A DNA stretch of 64,000 bases from Dasyornis broadbenti (taxonomy: Eukaryota; Chordata; Aves; Passeriformes; Dasyornithidae): positions 2,720,255-2,784,254 of the forward strand of contig VZRN01011461.1 in assembly GCA_013397935.1 (NCBI GenBank), in the 5' to 3' direction. Within the stretch, counting starts at the first letter, position 1, and each line of letters starts with the position of its first letter. Shown here piece by piece: positions 52,033 through 63,996 of the stretch. The position numbers were made by a program, and so were the translations under genes. The notes under the pieces are model-generated. The model did no database searches and had not been told where the DNA came from. It saw nothing but the letters and a program-made list of their open reading frames with translations.

Positions 52033-52682
52033 GTGAGCACAGCCAGGGGCCTGGGGAGGGCTGAGGCAGCTGCGGCCGAGAGGCCGGTGGAGTCCGAGTG
52101 CGGTGGACTCGGAGCCCGGGTAGTGGCGGGTGGGGGCGCCGAGCAGCCGCGGAGCCGCCGGGGTGGTGACGTGCCCGTAGCGATACAAAGGGGCCGAGGC
52201 GGCGGGAGGAGCGGCTGCCGGCCCGCGGTCGCCCTGAAAGACGGACGGGAAAACAAAATGGCGAGAGGGAGGGGGAGCCGTGGCCCGGACAGCGCCCGGC
52301 GCGGCCTCCGGGGCGGCTCCTGCGCCGGCCCGGCCCGGCCGCACCCCCCTNNNNNNNNNNNNNNNNNNNNNNNNNNNNNNNNNNNNNNNNNNNNNNNNNN
52401 NNNNNNNNNNNNNNNNNNNNNNNNNNNNNNNNNNNNNNNNNNNNNNNNNNNNNNNNNNNNNNNNNNNNCATTGTGCGGCGGGGCCAGGGCGGGGGCGGCC
52501 AGGCGCTCCCTGCCGCGCTGGGGACACCGCGCCTGCTGCTCCGGCCGGCCGCTGCCTGCCCGCCCCGCTCGGCCCCGATCCGGAGCTGCCTCTGGAAGGT
52601 GGAACAAAATGGCGAAACCTAACATGGCCGTTCGGAGCGGGTGACTCCAAAATAAACAGCGTGTGTCCTTCCCTCCCTGCAG
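52033..52682 (+). other. HAPSTR1: HAPSTR1 intron 1 (650 bases, with gap)
   Basis: A GC-rich intron with donor GTGAGC and a pyrimidine-rich acceptor ending CCCTGCAG. It contains 118 N at 52351-52468 and two AAAATGGCG YY1-type cores, one on each side of the gap. No additional exon is visible outside the gap. Confidence 0.9.
52351..52468. other. Assembly gap of 118 N in HAPSTR1 intron 1
   Basis: A run of N between GC-rich flanks. Open frames through it are not interpretable. Confidence 1.
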
Positions 52683-52763
52683 ACCGGGTGTGCCAGCAGC
52701 CGGGGCTCTCCCTCTGGGTCCCCTTCCAGAACGCCGCCACTGCGGTCACCAACCTCTACAAAG
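52683..52763 (+). CDS. HAPSTR1: HAPSTR1 coding exon 2
   Basis: An 81-base exon completing codon 74 (Asp) and encoding RVCQQPGLS followed by LW-VP-FQNAATAV-TN-LYK (residues 75-100), ending one base into the next codon. The acceptor is CCTCCCTGCAG and the donor is AAAG|GTAAGG; both are strong. The exon is phase 1-1, so its removal would keep the frame. Residues 84-100 repeat residues 57-73 of exon 1, with 12 of 17 positions identical and a period of 27 residues, exactly the exon length. The sequence is what is expected for the human protein at this place, so identity is secure. These repeated aromatic/hydrophobic segments probably form paired helical elements, which is inference. Confidence 0.95.
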
Positions 52764-55700
52764 GTAAGGGGCTGCCCCCCCGCTGCCCCTGTAGGCCTCC
52801 CCGCCGAGCCGGGCCCCACTCTGCCTCCTGCCCCGGCTTACTCATAAGTAGGGCCTGTTAATGTCTCTTATTCACCCTGATAAAATCTAACCCGAGACTG
52901 CTTCCTGAATCTTGCAAGTTTTCCCTGGGCCTCTTTAGCTGACTCTTTTCTGTTGCCTCATGTCGGTGACTAATAAACTTTTAAACTATTTTACTTTGGG
53001 ACCCTTGAAAAAGGGTGTCTTTAATATGTATCTGTTTCTTGTGAATTCAAGGGAAGCATACAATGCCTTATTAAATAGTATTGAAATTCCCTGCGTTGTA
53101 TATATATTTTTGGTGCCTTAGATGTTGGGGTGTCAGTATAATGCCTTTGCTTTTGTGGTGAAGCAGAGTTGGGTTTAGTGTTCGTGAAATTCTGCATAGA
53201 TGTTATGTGACAAAGTTTTTATCTTCTTGTGTCAGGGAGGCTTCTTAAGTAAGCCTCCCAGTTTATTTTAAGCACTAGAATGTCATTATGGCTGTGTCCA
53301 GCGTATGGCTGTAAGAAGGCAGTGTTAGCCAGAACTTTGATAGGAGTGTGATCTGCATGTGGCTGTGCTTTAGTGCTGGTTTACTGGGTGTTTCTGAACT
53401 CTGCAGTTCTTTGGGTTGTGACAGTAGTTCTTGTGTGCAGAAGGATCATTCAGTGGTTTTTAGTTTATTTGAAAGGTACTAAAATGATACATATCAGTGA
53501 AGGCTGAAATTGATGCAGTGTGATTCCCATTGTTATTGTCTTCCATTCCAAGAAAGGGCAGCGCTTTAAATTTCCAGGTGGTTGTTTTTCTGGCTTTTAG
53601 TTTAATTCTTTTTTTTTCTTGAGGGTTTTTTTCTTGCTCTGTACAGCATTATCTGTAGTTCTACCTCTATGTTCCTTCATTTGCCTCTAGTTTTCCCCTT
53701 TCAGATTTGCTGGAAGCAGTTGAACTTCACATGTTTGTGATGGGTGATCAGGTTTCTGACAGATGTGGACAGAGCAAGGAGGAAATGTAGGTGCAAAACC
53801 CTCACTGCCAGACACTTGCTTCTGCAGAAAGTGCACTTGAATGTTGTGTTTATGTGTCAAGTGGTGTGAAGGGGCAGCACCTCAGAGCAGAATGGTGCTG
53901 GCCTGAGGGAGTGGGTCACTAGAACATGGCTGGGGACACTAGTCATTTGAGAATGGTGTTAGAGTAGCAGCAGGTAATGTTAATAAATTGTCTGGAATAA
54001 TTACAGTCTGTCTTTACAAATGGCATGGCTCTCCCTTACAGCATCTTTAGTATGAAAACAGGCTGTTTATTTCTGGTTAAAATGTTTGATTACTTGTGCT
54101 CTAGGCAAAATGAGCCCTGGTTCTTGTTGGCAATGATGTGGTTAACTGGAGAGTAGGTGATCAGGGAAACTAGAATTTAAGTTGGAGGCTGACTTTAGTC
54201 AAGTGTAATATAATGCTTCAAAAAACAGCACCTGAAACAAATGTTTTCTTCAAACAGATCTTTAAGTGCTAAAGTACCTGAGTTACTCAGAAATGCCATC
54301 TTTCAATTTTCAGTTAACTTGCAAGTGGGTAGAAAGTTGGTAAGAACATGGTAAGACCATTGTCAAATCTGACAAGTTGGAGTCTCTTACTGGGAACTTG
54401 CTTTCCCTAGTGATGAACATGGCTCTTAGAAAAACTGCCTGTTTTTCACATTCTCAGTACTGTTTGTTTTGGAGGACTCTGTCTAAACACTGGGGAAATA
54501 CTTGGTGTAGTGAACTGAACACCACAAACTGCCTCCTGCCTTGTCAGCTGGTTTCTGATCTGATAAATGCTCGGATTTTTGAGGCATCATCTTTTTAACA
54601 AGAGCAACCCGAGGAATAGTGCATAATGAGAATACCATGATGCCTTGAATGTCAGCATTTCTTCTGAATATAGATTAGAAGTTTAATATCACACCACACT
54701 GATGGTCTTACTGAATTTCTGGTGCTTGTGGTAGAGGCTGCATTCAAGATGTTTGATTATCTTCCAGATTGTACTAAAAAAATGAAGGCATGGCTTGTAC
54801 TGTAGAATTTAGAACTTAAAACCACTGTGGAAAGTTTTAGGTGTGTGTCAGAATAAAATTTCTCAGCCTACAATTTACTTTTTATTAAAAAAAAACCTGA
54901 ATATTTTCTAATGTTAATTGTGACTTAGTAATTTCAGAATATATGCAGCTTGACTGCTTAGGTTTTGCCAACTTAACTTTGTAAACAAAGTGGTTGTGGC
55001 TTTTACCATAAAAATCTAATCATTCCCAGGGCAATGATGCTTGAAACTTCTCTGGGCTGCATCAGCAGTCACTGTTTGACCTCATACCTAGTTCACAGTT
55101 AGCACTTTGTAAAGCATTCTCTCTCACACGCAAAGAAAAAAGGGTGTTGATGTAAAGACGGCCTCCAAGCCTCAGAAGGACACTCCTGGTATTTCAGGAA
55201 GTGATTAAAGGAATATTTTCAGTTTCCAAGTTGGCTCCAGAGTGTTTGGGCAGCTTTCACTGCCAGTGGATTGGAGTCTGGGCTGCTGTGGAGTATAAAA
55301 TGGCAGGAGGAATAATCTGTCGTATTGCCATTGCTTTCAGAGGAATTAGCATTTTTAATGTAGCCTTCAGATTACAAAGTAGTATAGGCAAAATACTTCT
55401 GGATGAAAGTAACATGTTCAGTGTACTTTGTGTACCTGTTTATATATTTCAAAAGCCCCAAGATTTAACTCAATTTGAGATGGTTTTGATCTGTTGTGTT
55501 AGGTTTGAAGTGCTGTTCCTTGGCTGTTTAGATTTCAGTGCTGTCTTTTATGGACTGTGCAGTGGTGCCTTAGAATGTAAGTCCAAGAATAGCATTTAAT
55601 AGCGGTTCTTTTTGTGTTTTGAAGTGTGAGAAAGCTACATTAGATGTGTATGTCACTGCTTGTAAACCAATTTCTTGGGATAGTTCTTAAAGAAATACCT

Positions 55701-56812
55701 TCATGTTCTTGGCAAATGGCTTCTGTCTTGGACTTCATTAATAAACCAAGGATATAAAATACTGTTTAAATCAGCTTTGCCACAATGAAAAAATTCCATG
55801 GAATTCAAGTAGACAAAATTGGAGAGGGTATGTTGATGGCTTTTAAGGAGCAATAGCAACATAACAGTACATGAAACTGAAATAGCGGTTGTCAAAGCTC
55901 TGATAGCAAACCTGTGACAAACAAGATGAGCATAATTGTGTAGTGAACAGGATTTGTCCCACCTGTTCTGTGGTTTGAAACTTACTTGACCTGGTCGCCA
56001 CAAATACACTTCCTGAAGTCTGAAAGCAACTTAATACATGGCACTTAAGTCTTTTGGAGGCACAGTTACAACTGATGTGCACAAGTGACTAGTTACATCA
56101 ACAGAGTGAAATTGCATTTTGTAGTAGGATTTATTGCAAATAGTGTGTTTAAAGCTTTTGTATGTCAAAATTGCAATGGAATCCTAAATGGGGAAGGAAA
56201 CTTTCTTAGCTTCCCTTTGTAAATGGTATGTTGGCTAACTGAAAGGCATTGGCGACATTTGTGTTCTAAGTAGTTTCAAAACTGTGGCCTATGAATTGCC
56301 TCTGCAATTGAAATTCGGCTGAAAACAGAAGAACTTGAAAGAAATCTGGGTTTTCTGGCAATTGCTTACTTGTCAGAATGAAGAAAAGCAGTTACTCCTT
56401 TCTTATATTGGGACTTCCTGGCTATATTGATGCACTTGGAGTGTGTCTGAGTGTGTTGTCCATTGATTTAAGTACCTTCCTCAGACTGACAAGCTCTAAG
56501 TGTGTTTTTAATGTAAATAAACAGTGCTGTAGTGTTGACCTGAAATATAGTAAATGTTATTTAAGTGGTGCTGGAGTTGCTGTTGACTGTCTTATTTATA
56601 AAGAGGATGGAACATTTTGGCTAATACTTTCTTTGTGTTTAATGGGACTCCTCTTTGCTGCTGCAGCCACCTTGGTGCTGCCTCATGGTGTAACCTGTAG
56701 AAAATGTAGATACTTCTTTCCCATGGGTGACAGGAAGCCACATCACTGCTGTGCCATGCTATATACATTGCTGTGTGTGTAACACTAAGAACTTTTTTCT
56801 GTCTTCTTGCAG
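52764..56812 (+). other. HAPSTR1: HAPSTR1 intron 2 (4,049 bases)
   Basis: Starts with GTAAGG and ends with TCTTCTTGCAG. Beyond the CpG island it is AT-rich. It holds two unexplained open frames of 132 and 134 codons (55201-55599, 56378-56782) without recognisable domains; frames of this length are expected by chance in a window of this size. No repeat element or RNA gene was recognised. Confidence 0.85.
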
Positions 56813-57088
56813 AAAGTGTGGATGCCCACCAGCGAAGCTTTGATTTAGGAATTCAGATTGGCTATCAGCGTCGGAATAAGGATGTGTTAGCCTGGGTTAA
56901 AAAACGCAGAAGAACTATTCGAAGAGAAGACTTGATCAGCTTCCTTTGTGGAAAAGTCCCTCCTCCAAGAAATTCTAGAGCTCCCCCAAGACTGACTGTA
57001 GTATCCCCTAACCGAGCTACTTCAACAGAAACTAGCTCTTCTGTAGAGACTGATTTGCAACCCTTCCGTGAAGCCATAGCTCTGCATG
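56813..57088 (+). CDS. HAPSTR1: HAPSTR1 coding exon 3
   Basis: A 276-base exon encoding residues 101-192 plus one base. It starts ESVDAHQRSFDLGIQIGYQR and contains a basic cluster KKRRRTIRR (about 130-138) that is a plausible nuclear localisation signal. It then has LISFLCGKV, a Pro/Arg-rich linker, a Ser/Thr-rich stretch (about 167-178) with likely phosphorylation sites, and FREAIALH. This is the best-conserved core of HAPSTR1 and nearly matches the human protein. The acceptor is strong. The donor (CATG|GTAACA, GT at 57089-57090) is weak because C replaces G at +5. Reading through it gives a further in-frame stretch to TAA at 57139-57141 and an AATAAA at 57295. The remaining C-terminal third (Ser-rich, basic tail) should lie in exon 4 at or beyond the right edge. 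Confidence 0.95.
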
Positions 57089-60000
57089 GTAACAGTCACT
57101 TTTTCAATACTACTCGGTTAACGTTGGGTGGGGGTTTTTAAAGCATGTTTGGCATATCATAATGTGTCATGTACCTGCTCTTCCAGCTGAAAGTATCCCC
57201 TTTATTCTTTTAAGGGAGTTTTTGCATGTATAAAGCATATGTTGGCTACTAAAAAGTTGTGTAGTCAAGTATTTTGAATGAAGAAAAGGCATTGAATAAA
57301 AATGAAGTTTGAGTCTGTAATATTCCACAGCTGTGAACTCAACAGTTAAGTATCAAGTCTTGGTAGTGTTTTTGAAGCATGAAGAGACTTGTCATTCATA
57401 CCAATACTAAAGTAAACAGAATTCTTGGAAAACAGTAATACTATGATAGCAACTAGTTAAATATTAAGATTCGACTATTAGCAATTTTTTTGGGGCTTAG
57501 GGAGGGAACTTTATGTCTGAGGCTTATGTCTCTAGCTCTCTAGTACCTTTGTTGGGCACTGGATAATGCAGTTTAGCATTCTACTTAGAGTACCCTGGAA
57601 AGGGTATTTCACTTGCACATTGAGTCCTGTTTAGAACTTCGTTCTAGTTCACTTTCAGATTTACTTGTCTTCCAGTGTCGTACTGAATTGCCTTCCTTGC
57701 CATCACCAGCAGTGTTAGTGGTGTATCTCTTTTTAGATATGAATATTTAGTAGCTTATTCTGTATTGGATTATGACTTAGCAAGTGATAGACAAACGTGC
57801 TTTAAAGTGCTCTTGAGGTGAGATGATGCAGCTCACCTCTGGGTTTTATGCCTTCTAAAATTCAAAAGGGTAGCAGATACCTTGAGGTACAAACCCAAGA
57901 CCATTCTAAAAGTAAAAATTAGGCAATCTAGAAGTGCAACCTAAATGGAATTTTTACTATCTGTGTATTCTCAGTGGGGGGTAGAATTAATGAGTTAACT
58001 AGAAGAGTGAATTCCAGAAAATGCAGTCTTTGTTTCTGCTGTGCTATGGTGGTTTTTCAAGATACACTAGTCAGACAGTGTTACTGTCTAGGTGACAGCT
58101 TAAGTCAGGCATTATTTGCTACCCTGTTGCCATTTAAACCAAACATGTTTCCACCCAGTCACATCGGTTTTGGCGGTTTCCTGTCTCATGTTGGAAGCTG
58201 GCTACGGAATTCTGTGCACTGCTATTGCTTTCTCAGTGTAGATAAAGTTAATTTCTTTAGAACAACTGCAGAAGCTAGTTCTCACTGTGATAAGCACCTT
58301 CATAAAAATTATTCTCTGAAACTATAGATGAATCTGTGGAATTGGATTTAATTATAAAGGTTCAATCTCAGGTGAGAGGAAGCTTAGGTAGACTCACTTC
58401 AGCACACTGAGCTCTCAGAGTAAACTCAGAGCCATGTTTATTGGCAATATGGCTCTTTTTGTGTCCATGTATTGTTTCCTAGCGTCGTCTTTGTGCAGAC
58501 GTGGTTTATGGGTGTCACTCCTTTATAGCGTGGGAATCTGAACAATGATGTATAAAGTTTCCCATATTTTGTAATGTGATGCAGGGTCATGAGGAAGTTC
58601 TGTGCTCTGTAGTGTCACTGCCGGGGCTAAAAAAGTACTTTTCCCCTTCAGCTGGTTGACAAGATTACACATGAGTCACCTTCTAGATTAGGTTCTCCTG
58701 ATATCAGTTTCAATCTGGTCCTTGACACAAATGGTTTTGTGCTAATCCTTAGTGACTAGGCTTATATTGGGCCTCCTAACTGTTTTTAGGTTATTGCCTA
58801 CAATGTCTGCATTCCTCCAACTTCTCCTCCTTTTTTTTCTTTAACGTTAAGGAAGTTGTGATTAAGCAATCTCCTGTGCTCATTTCCTATTTATTGTAGG
58901 ACTTCTCAACTCCATATTTTGATTTTGAAACCTGCCAAGGATCTTCAGGTGTGTGTAAATTGTTTTCATTAGGTGTATACTTACCGTCATTTTTGGCACA
59001 TTGTTTGAAAGTGCTGCTTCTAGGTGTTATGAGGGAGCATGAGAACCTGATGATGGTGAGCAGTCAAGGCCAGTGTTCAGCACCGAGGTTTTGAGGGGAG
59101 TTTTCAACTGGAATGTAAAGGAGTGAGGCTGTTTTGTGCTGGTTGGCTTCCTGGTGGGAATAGAGTATTTCTTTATTGATCATGTGAATGGGTTAAATTA
59201 GATTTGAGGGATAATGCTAAAACTTTGCTGCTCTCAGCAAGACCTCTTCTTGTGAAGCAGGGATAGGTATGAATAGTCTATGGCACCAAGCAAAGCTCAA
59301 GTGGAAGCAGAGTTGGTGTATTGACTTCTTAGAAATAAGTACTAATATGTCTAAAGACCATGGCATTGTAACTTGCTGATCTTCCCCTTTGGTGGAAAAT
59401 GCCTGTTTTTTCACCATGTAACCCTTAAATGCATCAGAAGCACATCTGAAAATTTTAACAGAAGCTGTGGTAACAAAGCAGCTAATAATTCAATATTTCC
59501 TGAAACATCAAACACAATCCTGGTATGTCTAGTCTAGTATGTCTTAGACTAAAGCATTAGAGAATAGTAGCCTTTAGGAATCAGTACAATCTTTAAACTG
59601 TACTTGCTTCATCTGAAAAGAAATCTTAAATTTTTAGCCTTGCTTCTTCTGTCTTCAACCCTGTAACTTCTGACCTATATTCTGTCTCTGTAAGATGGTT
59701 TACAGTTTTTTTGACAAAAGCTGGGGATGTTGAACCAGAATTTAATCTTATGATACTGATTATCAAGTCTTTTTACTAAAAGAAAACTTGTCTTGCAAGC
59801 AGAACAATAGAGAAGAACTTGTGGTAAAGAAAAATTGTCATGACAAAAAATTAAACGTGAGAATGTTTAAGATGTATGTGATCTCTCTCTAAACTCCATG
59901 GCACCTATGCTGTGCAGTTGTTACCAAAATCTTTAGTGTAACTTAGTGAGAATGAGACTTTGAAACCTTACTTATGAGAGAGTGAACTCTGGTAAACAAA

Positions 60001-63000
60001 ATCTTTTCCCTTAATAGCAGCTTTTCATTGTTAGCATGCTGATGGCTAACCTTTGAAATAAAACATGGCTGGCAACTTGCACTGTGAATATTTGAAAAGA
60101 AGTTCAAGCCTTTAAGAACAGCTGAGTAGTTGTCTCAAGGTAATACACGCTGTTTTACTCTGAAGTGCCAGTGTATTTTTCTGAATCTTCAATGAAACTT
60201 CAGTCTGATGCTTGGTTTTAAGATGTGGTACTAGAAGATAACACCTTTGTTGTCCAACATCTCAAATACGGAGTTGGGTTTTTAACTTCCATTAGTCCCT
60301 GAAATGTGATTGCAGCAAAGGAAGGTATGGATGTATCTTCATGGACTCTCTGGATGTGTATTGACATTTCCAGTTCTGGAAGAGATGAGTTTCAAATGAC
60401 AGAATTACATCAATCTGACCTAATAGCACAAGATTCCCAAACACTGCCACATGCTGGGCCACTTCGTGCCTGGCTGTAGCTGGCATACCAAGTCCTGTGG
60501 TGTTGGTGGCTGTGCACAGCCCATGTCCTTTACTGTGGGATGTGCTCCATGTTTCAGCACCCATTCTCCCAGCATAATGTGAGAAAATGCTGTGAGCGGG
60601 AGCGGGAAGAAGCAAACTTGGAAAGGTAATGTTGAAACACATTTGAACTTTCTTAACCAACAATTAGCTGAATTTGGGATAAAAACAGGGCAGCAGTACA
60701 GTGGGAGAGTATTCTTTTTCTCCTTAGTTTTAATGTTGATGTGTATCATTCATGTGGTTTGGTCTCTTTGGGGCAGGGAGAACACTTTCATGTACGAGTA
60801 TGTGGCTGCTTAAGAGCCTGAATTTCCACTAGGCCTTCATATTTACTTCTCAAAATACTAAACTGCAATTTAAAATGGGAGCACTTAGCAGTGTGGAGAA
60901 GTAGCAGTTGGTAAAAGAGGGGATGGGAGAACAGAGTTCAGATTGGTCTGACATAGTTTAATTTAAAGGTTGTGTGTATATATAGCTGCGATGGAATTGT
61001 GTATTAGTATGTGCTGCTAAAACTTGCTCTTTGAGCCAGTGCTGTGGAAGGGTAAATATGACATAGAGAAGTGATGAAGATCTCTCTGCGTGCCATTTTG
61101 TATTTATTTGGGGTTATTAACTAATTCCTTCTTTAGTCACACTTATCTAAGTGTGAATGTTCTTTTAATACTTCCTGATTAAAACTTCTAGAAAACAATA
61201 GTAAATACTATTACTATACTGAACAGTAGCTACCCAGTATATTAAGCTGTGGTAGTGACCTGGATAAGTTGTACATGGATGTGGTTGTAGTGCACATGAA
61301 ACAGCATTTACAGTTTGTTAGGCCAATGGTGCTAGACTTGCTAATTTTCAGTTGACAGTTTTAAGTATTTCATAGTCCATGAAACACTTTCAGTCAAACA
61401 TTCTAATATCTTTTTAGTTTTGGAGTGTACTTAGTTATAAATTGGATAGTATTGATCACAACTCTTCCTAATAGTACTGTAAGATCTTTAGAATATAGCT
61501 TTTTGTAAAATTACTGGCTGTGAAATGTCACATTGTTGATCACTGAAAGAAATGACAAGAATGGGAATGTACTACGTACTGCCAAATATCTGAGATACGT
61601 GCTCCACTTCAAACCTTTTCAATTTAAAAAGGGGATAAGAACCATGTGTGCTTTCTTAAGGGCCTCTAATAATAAAGGAGATGTCCCTGGTAGAAAGGAG
61701 TGGGAGACTTCAGAGGTGGTTGTGAAACTGGAAAAAAATAAAGGCACTTCAGCAGCTGTTTGGATCTCTGTCCTGTTGTGTAGACAAAACTGATGTGCCT
61801 GTGATCAAGCCATGTAAATCACAGTATAGAAAATTGAGGTTGGGAAATGGTGTTTGCTGACAGTCATATCATCTTACCACTTCGTAGTGTCAGTTGCTGC
61901 TTTAAATGTCTTGGGAAGGGCTCTGACTCCACTGAAAGCTTAAACTCAGAGTAATTCACAGTAAATGGTTTTTCTGAGATTTCCTGTACCTTGCCACAGC
62001 TTCCCAAGACAAAATTTAACTCTTCCCTGTTGACCAAAAGTAGATTTTTTGAGCATTGTGGATTGTTCTCAGAGCTGTTGCTTCCATGAAATGGCATCTT
62101 GATATTTGAATGTATGCCTCGAGTTTGCTTTGACTCTTCCATGTTAGCCGGATTAGCCAGTCCTAGACTGTGAGCTCAGTGGTTCATTTGGCAGTTCTGC
62201 TCTCCTGGATTGATGGGCAATGCTGTGTAATCTGGTTAACTGCCAGGAGCTGATCCCAGGTTGTCACTCGGTCTGTCAGCATACCCAGTCATGACTCTTA
62301 CTAGTATGAAATAGTTGTGTGAGATGCAAGATTAAACTGTAGCTCAGTTGGTGCTGTAATGCAATATCCTTGTATTCTGATCTGTAGAAATTAATTCAAA
62401 GCTATTCTCCTGCCTTGGACACCAAGCTAGATTGAAGATTTTTAACTTCTAATTATCTCTTGAAGGTTGTTTGTGTATTTAAATGTACAGTGATTCAGTA
62501 TTATCTAAATACTGGGAAGTCAGTGACTGCTTTAGGCATTGCTTGTGAACTTTGGCAGTCTGGTTTAGAATATGCTGCAGCATATTACAGGTGCATCTTT
62601 TAACTGGTTTTTGTATCTGCTATTTTAAAGAATGCTTATTACTTGAAAAGGCTTCGCTTGAAAGCATAGTTCTTGGGTGTGCCAAAAAATGTCTTTTCAC
62701 ATCACAGGTCAGTTTTGGGGTTTCTTTAGCATAATTTTTCTCCCCTTACTTGGGCACTAGACATAATAAAAAGATGTGATGATAAAACTGAATTACTATG
62801 TTGCTCATTTGGTATGAGTTGTATAACAGTAAATGACTGATAAGTGATGTAAATTGTTGACTCTTAAGCGTAAGTAATGACACTGAACTTGTGTGTTCAG
62901 AGCAATTTTGTTTGGAATAGTGATGTGGAAGAAAATATCTACAATCAGTTTGGATTTGAAAAAATGTCACCTGTATGCTGTCAATTTTTTTCCAATTTAA

Positions 63001-63996
63001 ATGTACAGGATAAATTAATGTTATTTCTAATGTATGTCATGCCAGTTGAGATTAAACCACTAATGTCTTTGAATTGTGAAGTGATTTGTTACCTGTCCAT
63101 ATTATGTATGTTGGTAGTTTATCCAAGTTATGGTCCCCGAGTTGGTTTTTTGCTCGTACATTTGTCATCAAGTAGCTGCTTTACTTTCTTCAGTAGATGC
63201 ATGGGAAATTCTTTTCATAATGGTTTTGAATTTAAGCCTGACTATGATCTTGAGAGTACTGTCACAAACCTCATTAATGAGTTACCTTTGGACTAAAACA
63301 GCTTTTGTGGGTTAAACACTTTTTGCTGTTGTGAATGAAAAATGATTTTGCTATTAATAAATTCTGCAGGGTGCCTCTCAGAGTTCAGACCATGCTTCTG
63401 AGCCCTGTTTGAACAGCACTTAGAGCTATAAGCAAAAGCCGTAAGAAAGCATTTAGTTATTAGTGGCTGTTTCTACTGGTTGTTGCATAATGCCAGATCT
63501 GTGTAGAAGTATTTCCTGTGCTGTTACAAGTTAGAAATTTTAATTTTCATTCAGTAATGTTCAATAGAGTGAAATTGGTTGGCCTGTTCTATCCTGCCTT
63601 GTGTATCAACCTGCCATTGCTGCAGATGGCTTTAGACTTTAGCTTCTAAGGTTTCTGGTGATTGATGTCATAGCTCTAGCAGTCCTCTTCCCAGAGCCTC
63701 TGAAATTGCCTATTTGGCCTACCAGCAGCTAATGGATCAGGTTTTGTTAGGCTTGATTTGTCAGTCAGTGAGTTTTGGTTACTTGCATGACAGTATATGA
63801 AGATGTGAATTAAATGACTTTGCACACCAAGATTTATGATGGCTGGCCAGAAGTATAGAATGTTTGAGACTAGAGAAGAGAGCTCAAGATTGAAGGTTGC
63901 TGAGAGTGGAATCTTCCTGGAGAGTTTAACGTTTCCTTGTTCTTATTGTTAGAAAAATATGCAGATCGATCTTCTTCTGTTCTTTATCTTTCCTAG
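57089..63996 (+). other. HAPSTR1: HAPSTR1 intron 3 (about 6.9 kb if the terminal acceptor is used)
   Basis: AT-rich DNA between the exon 3 donor and a pyrimidine-rich acceptor at the right edge. An intronic AATAAA at 57295-57300 could serve a short transcript. A 139-codon frame at 62877-63296 has no recognisable family. No repeat element or RNA gene was recognised. Confidence 0.7.

Larger units (their letters stand above)
51080..52830. promoter_or_regulatory. CpG island spanning HAPSTR1 promoter and exons 1-2
   Basis: The island has a sharp left boundary, with AT-rich DNA ending near 51075. It covers the HAPSTR1 promoter, exon 1, intron 1 and exon 2. Promoter words on the plus strand include an NRF1-like TGCGCAGGCGCA at 51422-51433, CCAAT boxes at 51533-51537 and 51585-51589, and a GC box (GGGGCGGG) at about 51604-51611. 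A transcription start around 51.63-51.72 kb is inferred from the CCAAT spacing. YY1-type cores lie at 51175-51185 (minus orientation), 52255-52263 and 52606-52614. No TATA box is evident, as expected for a housekeeping promoter. Confidence 0.85.

Noticed and set aside
56378..56782. 134-codon frame with two hydrophobic stretches in HAPSTR1 intron 2
   Set aside because: It is tempting as a small membrane protein, but several frames of 130-140 codons are expected by chance in this window, and it runs directly up to the exon 3 acceptor region without support.
62877..63296. 139-codon frame in HAPSTR1 intron 3
   Set aside because: It has no recognisable family, and the length is within chance expectation.
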